48,828 nucleotides of DNA from Streptomyces longisporoflavus (GTDB taxonomy: Bacteria > Actinomycetota > Actinomycetes > Streptomycetales > Streptomycetaceae), in assembly GCF_014649775.1 (NCBI RefSeq), contig NZ_BMTR01000038.1, positions 1 to 48,828 on the forward strand. Direction: 5' to 3'. Below the pieces are notes generated by a model, which searched no databases, had not been told where the DNA came from, and saw only the letters and a program-made list of their open reading frames with translations. Both the position numbers and the translations under genes were made by a program. Each line of letters opens with the position of its first letter. Position 1 is the stretch's first letter. Below, one piece after another: positions 42,916 through 48,828 of this stretch.

Positions 42916-43596
42916 TCACTCTGTGTTCTGGTCGGCGGCAGGCGAACCGCCCTCGTCGGAGGGCTGCGTGCTTCCGGGCTCCTTGCGCGGCGGGCCGGAG
43001 TGGAACTCCCGGCCCCATTCCTGGCGGACCGCAAGGCGCCGGCCGGGGTCGAGGGCCCGCTCGATCTGGTCGGCGAGGCGGGCGTAGTCCAGCGGCTCGG
43101 CCTCACGGCGCAGCAGCAGCACCAACTGCCGCAGCCGGTAGGCCAGCACGTTGGCGGAGGTGGCGCCGGCGACCGTGACGAAGCGGCGGCGCAGCGCCTC
43201 GTCGATCTCGCCCGGCGGCATCAGCGCGCGGACCGCGCGGCCCAGCCGGCGGCCGGGGACGTGCATCCGGGCCGTGCGGTGGGACTGCTGGTGCAGTGCG
43301 TACAGAGTGACGGCCAGGTGGACGGCGTCGGGGCCGTGCTCGCTGGACTTCAACCGGCCGCTGTCCGCGTAAAGTCTCTCCGTGCCGGTCAGGCCGAACA
43401 GTTCCGGGATCTCTTCGGGTGCCTTGCCCGCGCCGCGCCGCAGCTGGGCGAGGCGCGTGACGGCCCGCGCCTCGTCGTTGGGGTGCATATAGCCGCGTTG
43501 GATCGGCTCCAGGAACGCGTGCACCGTACGGCCGACGGGCCCGGGCTGGTAGGCGTCCTGCCACGGGGAGGCGGCCGCCGCACTGCTGGTGGTCAT
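42916..43596 (-). CDS. cse2: Cse2 (CasB/Cas11e), Cascade small subunit
   Basis: 226 aa, all helical. AVTRLAQLRRGAGKAPEEIP, then ELFGL, and LAVTLYALHQQSHRTARMHV are characteristic of Cse2. DEALRRRFVTVAGATSANVL then AYRLRQLVLLLRREAEPLDY form the C-terminal bundle. It stabilises the R-loop. The start overlaps the cas8e stop by four bases. The last 25 residues are disordered and acidic. Confidence 0.96.
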   Translation of the reverse strand: MTTSSAAAASPWQDAYQPGPVGRTVHAFLEPIQRGYMHPNDEARAVTRLAQLRRGAGKAPEEIPELFGLTGTERLYADSGRLKSSEHGPDAVHLAVTLYALHQQSHRTARMHVPGRRLGRAVRALMPPGEIDEALRRRFVTVAGATSANVLAYRLRQLVLLLRREAEPLDYARLADQIERALDPGRRLAVRQEWGREFHSGPPRKEPGSTQPSDEGGSPAADQNTE

Positions 43597-45338
43597 GGGG
43601 AGGGCTCCTCGAATCGCTCCGGTGCCGGGTCCTTGCCGGCCTGGCCGGGTGGTTGTCCGTCCTCCGGCGCCAGGACGCGTCTGCGCAGCTCGTTGCGGAA
43701 GCCGAGCTCGACGCTCGCGGAGTTCAGCCAGTACGTGCCGCCCTTCGCCGTCGGCAATACCCGTCCCTCCCAGGCCGCCTCGCTGGAGGAGGCGACCAGT
43801 TCCAGGCCGAGCGCGAGCACCAACTCGTGCGTGGCGCGACGCCAGTTCTCCAGCCGCTCAGCGGCGTCGACGCCGGAGGCCAGCGTGGCCAGCCACTGGC
43901 GGAACGGGCCGTCCAGTTCGCCGAAGCCCCGCTCGCGGGCCTCCGCCCGGGGTGTCACCTGGTCGGCGCCGGCCGCCTCGGCAAGTCCTGCAGCGAGGTT
44001 GCCCAGCAGCCACACGGCGCTCTCCGCGAGCTGCACGGCACGCACTGCGGCCTCCCGCAGCGCGGTCTCGTGGTGCGAGAGCAGGACCACGGACAGGCTC
44101 AGGCTGTCGTCCACGACATCGGCGATCACCGACTGCTGCGTTCCATAGGAGCAGCCCAGCAGCCGCGCCCGGATCACATGGTCCCGGCCCAGCACCTCGC
44201 TCTCCTCGGCCATCCGGCCCAGCCACTCCAGGATGCGCGGTGCGATGCCCGGCGCCGCTTCCTTGCCGGCCCTGTGCACCGCTTCGGGCGGATACCCCGT
44301 CAACAGCGAGGCCAGGCCCCTCCAAGCAGTGCGGGAGGGATCGTGGGTACGCGGCAGGTAGACCGGGCTCCTGCGCAGCTTCTTCTCCTGCATCTCACTG
44401 CGCCGCCACCCGGTCATCGGCTCGCTGCCGTGCATGTCGCGGTAGGGGAGCGGATCGCCGTAGGCCAGCACCACGCCCTGCGCCTGCTCGCCGTCGTGGT
44501 GCAGCCGCAGCCGCCTCGCCGGCCAGGTGTACAGACCGCGCGGCCCGCACGGCACGGCATCCCTCTGCGCTGCCGGCGCAGCGCCCGGGGGCTGCGGGCG
44601 GCGCCAGACGGGCAGGTCCTCCTCGTCGTGGCGCAGCAGGTCGTCGTCCTCGCGGGGGATCAGGTTGAGCAGCAGGGTTTCGCGCAGGGTGTCTCCCTCG
44701 GCCAGGACACCGCCGAGCATCCCGGCCGAACCGACACCCTGCGGGTAGACCTTGCCTGCCTTGACCCGGGGATCGCCCACGGCGCCGGATTTGATGCCCG
44801 AGACGTCGAAGGCGTGCGCGTGCACGACCCAGCGGGCGGCCTCGGCGAAGGACAGTTTCTGCGCGCCGTGGGCCCGCATGGTCAAAAAGCGGTCGTTGTT
44901 GGGGACGTCCGCGACGATCCGGTCCAGCGCGAAGATTTCGTCCTTGGCCGTGTGCAGGCCCGCGGTCTGGAAGAACGGCCGCTCGGGGTGGAGCAGGTCG
45001 AAGCGTTGCCTGTGCCGGGACAGGTAGGCCGCGACCTGCCTGGCCGGGAAGCCCTCCGGCCCTGCCTGCCACAACTCTTCCCAGTCCTCCCGGGTGGCAG
45101 GTCCGCCCTCCAGCGCGTCATACAGCACCGCCAGCAACAGCCGCACCAGGGCGAATTCCTGGGTGGGCAGGTCACCCGGCAGCCGCCGGATGTCCTCGGC
45201 CTGCTCGAACACTTCGGTCAGCGACAACTCCTTGGCTATGCCCCCGTGCAGCAGCACCGGCAGCCACGGCTGCCCGGTCAGATCGAAGGAGGGCACCGCT
45301 TCGCCTTCTGTTGCCGCTTCGCGGGTATTACGGGGCAC
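43593..45338 (-). CDS. cas8e: Cas8e (Cse1/CasA), PAM-recognising Cascade large subunit
   Basis: 581 aa, GTG 45338 preceded by GAGGTGA, inside the end of cas3 (11-nt overlap). PSFDLTGQPWLPVLLHGGIA is the family start, FDLLHPERPFFQTAGLH and TKDEIFALDRIVADVPNNDR-type segments follow, and the C-terminal helical bundle ends near LRRRVLAPEDGQPP. It recognises the PAM and recruits Cas3. Confidence 0.96.
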   Translation of the reverse strand: MPRNTREAATEGEAVPSFDLTGQPWLPVLLHGGIAKELSLTEVFEQAEDIRRLPGDLPTQEFALVRLLLAVLYDALEGGPATREDWEELWQAGPEGFPARQVAAYLSRHRQRFDLLHPERPFFQTAGLHTAKDEIFALDRIVADVPNNDRFLTMRAHGAQKLSFAEAARWVVHAHAFDVSGIKSGAVGDPRVKAGKVYPQGVGSAGMLGGVLAEGDTLRETLLLNLIPREDDDLLRHDEEDLPVWRRPQPPGAAPAAQRDAVPCGPRGLYTWPARRLRLHHDGEQAQGVVLAYGDPLPYRDMHGSEPMTGWRRSEMQEKKLRRSPVYLPRTHDPSRTAWRGLASLLTGYPPEAVHRAGKEAAPGIAPRILEWLGRMAEESEVLGRDHVIRARLLGCSYGTQQSVIADVVDDSLSLSVVLLSHHETALREAAVRAVQLAESAVWLLGNLAAGLAEAAGADQVTPRAEARERGFGELDGPFRQWLATLASGVDAAERLENWRRATHELVLALGLELVASSSEAAWEGRVLPTAKGGTYWLNSASVELGFRNELRRRVLAPEDGQPPGQAGKDPAPERFEEPSP

Positions 45339-48297
45339 GGGTCACCTCAAGTCCGTCGTCGGGCGAATACCGCAGTGCGAAGCCTGCCAGAGAGCACTGA
45401 CACTCCTCGTCCAGCGCGAGGATCAACTGCCCTGCCAGCCAGTGGCATTGACGGCCCTGCCACTCGCGGATGTACAACTCCTCCAGCTCCGCCACCGCAC
45501 GATCGGCGGTCGCATAGGAGAAGTGATGAGGCAGCCGCAACGCGCTGGCCGCGACCGTCCTGGCACGGTGCGCGTCGGGCTCGGTGTCGGTGGGCAGCTC
45601 CAACCCGCCCCGAGGCCGGCCGCGTTCATCCGGCGGCAGATGCGGAAGGGTGCGCAGGGCCCCGTCGGCTGTGCGCTGGATGACCAGGACCTCCACGCTG
45701 TCCTGGCTGTCGCGCACCTGCTGACGTCCGGCCCGGGTATCGTCGGCGTCTCCGACCCCGGCATCGATCCAGCCCAGCAGGGAACGCCCGGCAGGCCGGG
45801 GAGCGGGCAGACGGTACGTCCTGGCCTTCGTCTTCTGCACGGTACGCCGCGCCTCATCCAACTTCTCCGCCGCCGCCAGGGCGTCCTGCCAGCCCGCAGG
45901 GCCTTGCGGCATCGCACCGTAGGCGTCCTGCACCAGCGAACTGATGTCCTGCGGGAGGCACACGGGCGGACCGCCTTCGCGCAGATGCGGCCGGAGCACC
46001 GCGGCGGCCCGCAGCAACGGCCATGCCCCGTACACCGCCCGCGAGCCGCTGACAGCGACCGGCGGCGGCCCCTCAATGTCGGTCCATTCCCCGCCGTCGC
46101 CGTCCGGCTCGACACCGGTGATCAGACAGCGTGCCTGCCGCAGCCGCGCCGGGCGTCCCCGTTGGTGGCGGTGAAGGCGGCCCATCCGCTGCAGGATGAG
46201 GTCGACCGGGGCCAGGTCGGTGACCAGCACGTCGAAGTCCACGTCCAGCGACTGCTCGGCGACCTGGCTGGCCACCACGATGTGTGCCGTCTCGGGCCGC
46301 CGCCCAGCACAAGTCTCCGGCGGCCCGAAGCGCTCGCGCAGGTCGCTGTCCTTGGCCGCGCGGTCCAGGTCGATGAAACGCGCGTGCGCAACCGTCACCG
46401 CCTGCTGCCCGAAGCGCTCGCGCAGGACGGCCGCAGCCTCCCGCACCCGGTCCACCGTGTTGCGCACCACCAGCGCGCACCCGCCATCCGCCAGCTCGGC
46501 GGCAAGACGCTCGGCAAGCGCCTCCGGTGCGTCCGCCACAGTCTCCAGGACCACCCTGGTGGACCTGCCGGAGGCGGCAGGGCCACGCTCAACGGCCATG
46601 TCGCCCGGTGCGACCGCGGTGAGCAGGGGATAGGCGTGCGCGGCGCCCTCCGGCCGCAGCGTCTCCGGATAGGCCTGCGCTCCCGCATAGGCCTGCGCTC
46701 CCGCATAGGCGCGGACCAACTCCCCTCTGCGGGTGGCGGGCAGCGTCGCCGAGAGCACGACGACCGGCACCCGGTAGGCACCCAGCCAGGCCAGCGCCCC
46801 GTCCAGATAGGTGTCCATATACGCGTCGTACGCGTGCGCCTCATCAATCACGACCACCTTGCCCGCCAGCGCGAGGTGGCGCAGCGCGAGGTGACGGGTC
46901 TTCAGCGCCCCGAACAGCAGCTGGTCGATCGTGCCCACGACGAAGGAGGAGAGCATGCCCTTCTTGCGGCCGCGCAGCCACTGGTGTGCGACCAGCTCTG
47001 CGGCAAAGGCGACGTGCCCGCCCTCGCGGTATGCACCGCGCGTGCCGGGGGCGTCGCTTTCCACGGCCATCGGACGGGAAGGGGAACCCATCAGCGCGGT
47101 GTAATGCCGGTTGAGCGCAGATTTCGCATGGGCCAGGAAGACTGAGTGCGCCCCCCGCTCCCTGTCCCGGTCCGGCAGCCGCTCCAGCCAGTGCGTGAGC
47201 CGGGGGAACATCGCATCGCCGGTCGCCCGGGTCGGCAGCGCGAACAAGCAGCCGCCCGCGCCCGACCGCGCGGCGAACACCTCCGCCACGGCCAGCGCCG
47301 CCTCCGTCTTCCCCTCACCCATCGGCGCCTCGACGATCAGTAGCCCCGGTTCGGACAGCTCGCGGGCCAGTTCCACCGCCGCTGCCTGCACCGGCCGTAC
47401 CCGGGCTCCCGGCGGCAGGGAGAACCGGGCGCCGTAGTGCGCCTCGCTATCCTGCGGCGGGTCCACCGCCTGCCAGGGAGCAGGGAGTTCAAGACCGAGC
47501 CAGGCTGCTTCGACCCGCTCGGCAGAGGTCTGGCCCTGTGCATCGGGGTAGTAGGGGAAGAGATCTGGATTGCTCGCGATCCAGTCAGCCACGATCACCG
47601 TCGCCGACAGCAGCACCTGTACGGGCTGGGGGAGTCGTACCGCGTTCCACGCCGGCATCCGATCCGTCACCCCGCACGCAGCAGCGGCGGCATCCAGCAG
47701 TTCGCTCTGGACGGCCCTCCAGATGCCTTCGCTTTCCCCGCGCGTACGCAGCAGCTCGCTCCTGCCGCGCAGCTGCCTGACCTGACCGGCGTCCGGCGGT
47801 ACACCGTGGTGCCCTCCGACGATCACGGTGAACTGCCCTCGTGTCTGCTTGGGCATCCCGCATCGCTCGTGAAGCCACTCGTCCAGCAGGACTTGCCCGG
47901 CCAGACCGTGCGGAGCCGCGCTGCGCTCGGTGAGGAGCCGGCGAGTGGACATGACCAGTCCGTGGTCCTGCATGACCCCCGCCAGGTCCTCCGCCTGACA
48001 GGCGAAGGCCGGCGTTGCCTTGCCGATGTCGTGCACCGTCGCCAGCCACACCGCCAGCAGCCGTGCGTCCCTCTCCCCGCCGGGCAGGGCTTCGGCGATC
48101 AACTGCCGTACGTGCAGAGGCAGCCAGTGGTCCCAGAGCCGACCGGCGACCGCACCGCTGTCAGCCATGTGCCGCCACAACGGCAACCATGCGCCGCTCC
48201 CGCCACCTGCATGCTGATCGGACTTCGCCCACACCTTCCGGGCAGGCAGAGACAACCCCACGCCCAGCCGCGCCGGATCGGGCCGCCTATCGGTCAT
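45328..48297 (-). CDS. cas3: Cas3, HD nuclease-helicase
   Basis: 989 aa. The HD nuclease domain includes WLATVHDIGKATPAF (His89-Asp90) and GGHHGVPP (about 161-168). Helicase motifs: Walker A APMGEGKT (324-331), DEAH in VVIDEAHAYD (485-488), SATLP (516-520), and motif VI QRMGRLHRH. All active residues appear present. It degrades DNA flagged by Cascade. An 18-bp tandem duplication (46670-46705) gives a repeated YAGAQA at 531-542. First gene of the cas operon; the promoter should lie in 48298-48442. Confidence 0.97.
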   Translation of the reverse strand: MTDRRPDPARLGVGLSLPARKVWAKSDQHAGGGSGAWLPLWRHMADSGAVAGRLWDHWLPLHVRQLIAEALPGGERDARLLAVWLATVHDIGKATPAFACQAEDLAGVMQDHGLVMSTRRLLTERSAAPHGLAGQVLLDEWLHERCGMPKQTRGQFTVIVGGHHGVPPDAGQVRQLRGRSELLRTRGESEGIWRAVQSELLDAAAAACGVTDRMPAWNAVRLPQPVQVLLSATVIVADWIASNPDLFPYYPDAQGQTSAERVEAAWLGLELPAPWQAVDPPQDSEAHYGARFSLPPGARVRPVQAAAVELARELSEPGLLIVEAPMGEGKTEAALAVAEVFAARSGAGGCLFALPTRATGDAMFPRLTHWLERLPDRDRERGAHSVFLAHAKSALNRHYTALMGSPSRPMAVESDAPGTRGAYREGGHVAFAAELVAHQWLRGRKKGMLSSFVVGTIDQLLFGALKTRHLALRHLALAGKVVVIDEAHAYDAYMDTYLDGALAWLGAYRVPVVVLSATLPATRRGELVRAYAGAQAYAGAQAYPETLRPEGAAHAYPLLTAVAPGDMAVERGPAASGRSTRVVLETVADAPEALAERLAAELADGGCALVVRNTVDRVREAAAVLRERFGQQAVTVAHARFIDLDRAAKDSDLRERFGPPETCAGRRPETAHIVVASQVAEQSLDVDFDVLVTDLAPVDLILQRMGRLHRHQRGRPARLRQARCLITGVEPDGDGGEWTDIEGPPPVAVSGSRAVYGAWPLLRAAAVLRPHLREGGPPVCLPQDISSLVQDAYGAMPQGPAGWQDALAAAEKLDEARRTVQKTKARTYRLPAPRPAGRSLLGWIDAGVGDADDTRAGRQQVRDSQDSVEVLVIQRTADGALRTLPHLPPDERGRPRGGLELPTDTEPDAHRARTVAASALRLPHHFSYATADRAVAELEELYIREWQGRQCHWLAGQLILALDEECQCSLAGFALRYSPDDGLEVTRAP
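46670..46705. repeat. 18-bp perfect tandem duplication inside cas3
   Basis: The unit TAGGCCTGCGCTCCCGCA occurs twice head to tail, keeps the reading frame and adds one extra YAGAQA to the helicase region of Cas3. Confidence 0.85.
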
Positions 48298-48442
48298 ATG
48301 GAGGATTAGATCCCGTGATGGGGTGAAGTTATGGCCCGGTTGCGATGATGTGGCTAATAAGAGCCGTTACCCGTCAGTGCTCTGAGGTCGCTACGCCTCG
48401 TGACTGGCTGATTCCCACGGTCGGCGTTCGGGAGGCGCACTC
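48298..48442. promoter_or_regulatory. Upstream region of the cas operon
   Basis: This 145-bp stretch lies between the cas3 start (minus strand) and the array 2 leader (plus strand), so it should contain the cas promoter. It is richer in A and T than its surroundings just before cas3 (GATGATGTGGCTAATAAGAG at about 48342-48361), but I see no unambiguous -10/-35 pair. Confidence 0.4.
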
Positions 48443-48581
48443 CTGGCAGGGGTCCTCGGGGGCGGGCTCGGTGTGCGTACGCTGCATCTGACGTCTCATT
48501 CAAGCTGTCGGTGGAAATGTCCGAATCTTGAAAGTTGCTCAGAACGGCTCGTTCTCCGAATAACCGCCCAGGTAAGCGAGA
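48443..48581 (+). promoter_or_regulatory. CRISPR leader of array 2
   Basis: About 139 bp homologous to the leader of array 1 (35368-35508), including GTGTGCGTACGCTG, GTGGAAATGTCCGAATC, GAAAGTTGCTCAGAA and AGCGAGA against the first repeat. A few small indels distinguish the two. Confidence 0.8.
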
Positions 48582-48828
48582 CTGCTCCCCGCGCACGCGG
48601 GGATGGACCCGCCATCGGGGTGATGCGGTTGTCGGTGATCCACTGCTCCCCGCCCACGCGGGGATGGACCCGGCTGGCTGTGGCACAACGGCGGCGGTGA
48701 CTGCTCCCCGCGCACGCGGGGATGGACCCACGGCGGCACCGCCGCTCGCCTGTTGATGAGTCTGCTCCTCGCGCGCGGGATGGCCTCAGCGCCCCGGTAT
48801 CTAGTCGATGCGTGGGCCCGACTGCTCC
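48582..48828 (+). CRISPR. Type I-E CRISPR array 2 (runs off the window)
   Basis: Repeats start at 48582, 48643, 48701, 48762 and 48822 (cut by the window end). Repeats 1 and 3 match the array 1 repeat exactly and repeat 2 has one change (CCGCCCAC). Repeat 4 is badly degraded (CTGCTCCTCGCGCGCGGGAT...). Spacer 2 is only 29 nt. Same orientation as array 1 and next to a homologous leader; decay so close to the leader suggests it has acquired few recent spacers. Confidence 0.95.

Noticed and set aside
41476..47145. Very long plus-strand open frames (up to 890 codons) across the cas genes
   Set aside because: They are exactly antisense to cas5, cas7, cse2, cas8e and cas3, lack domains, and arise from the high third-position GC of those genes.
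1..48828. tRNA, rRNA, riboswitch or replication-origin sequences
   Set aside because: I scanned for CCA-ended cloverleaf-like segments and other RNA-gene hallmarks by eye and found none I could support. A covariance-model search would be decisive.
29872..48828. Whole defence island as one mobile element with attachment sites
   Set aside because: I found no integrase, transposase or flanking direct repeats bounding the island, so I do not claim an element.

Overview
The window is high-GC actinobacterial DNA, almost certainly from a Streptomyces. GTG starts, overlapping GTGA/ATGA gene junctions and several Streptomyces-type families (DUF5999, DUF6302, DUF6415, an NsdA-like regulator, a SCO6745-type protein) all point there. 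I see no rRNA or tRNA gene and no replication origin. All family names rest on recognising motifs and overall resemblance; no database search was run.

Layout. 0-3 kb: two small secreted proteins and a membrane-anchored HTH protein with a degenerate GH39-like outer domain. 3-6.4 kb: a decayed stretch (GNAT fragment, an ~85-bp inverted repeat) around a VOC/dihydrofolate-reductase-type pair. 6.4-14 kb: an XRE regulator divergent from an aldo/keto reductase, a second aldo/keto reductase broken by two compensating frameshifts, a NUDIX gene, a GntR regulator with its neighbour and a PEBP gene, and an IS5-like remnant. 14.7-18 kb: an ABC exporter between two broken NUDIX genes. 18.2-22 kb: a minus-strand group of XRE/TPR regulator, small GGREWD protein, radical SAM enzyme and kinase-like protein. 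22-27.7 kb: small membrane proteins and a tightly overlapping Streptomyces conserved operon, divergent from an NsdA-like regulator, then a TrmO-like gene.

29.8-48.8 kb reads as a defence island. Its left part is a candidate undescribed module. A transmembrane protein ends in an Asn-rich motif (GDNNNFNNNAVG). The next, overlapping gene is a PNP/MTA-nucleosidase-family protein that begins with the same motif, and a small membrane protein follows. Divergent from them is an NrtR-like NUDIX-wHTH regulator, with two 21-bp palindromes in the shared promoter region. By analogy with amyloid-motif signalling and with PNP-family nucleosidase immune effectors, I infer a receptor/effector cell-suicide or anti-phage system under NrtR-type control.

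The right part is a complete type I-E CRISPR-Cas locus: cas3-cas8e-cse2-cas7-cas5-cas6e-cas1-cas2 on the minus strand. It lies between two plus-oriented arrays that share a duplicated leader: 40 repeats at 35509-37915, and a second array from 48582 running off the window. Three relic mini-arrays (22.1, 34.1 and 38.8 kb, the last inverted) suggest a history of array duplication and decay.
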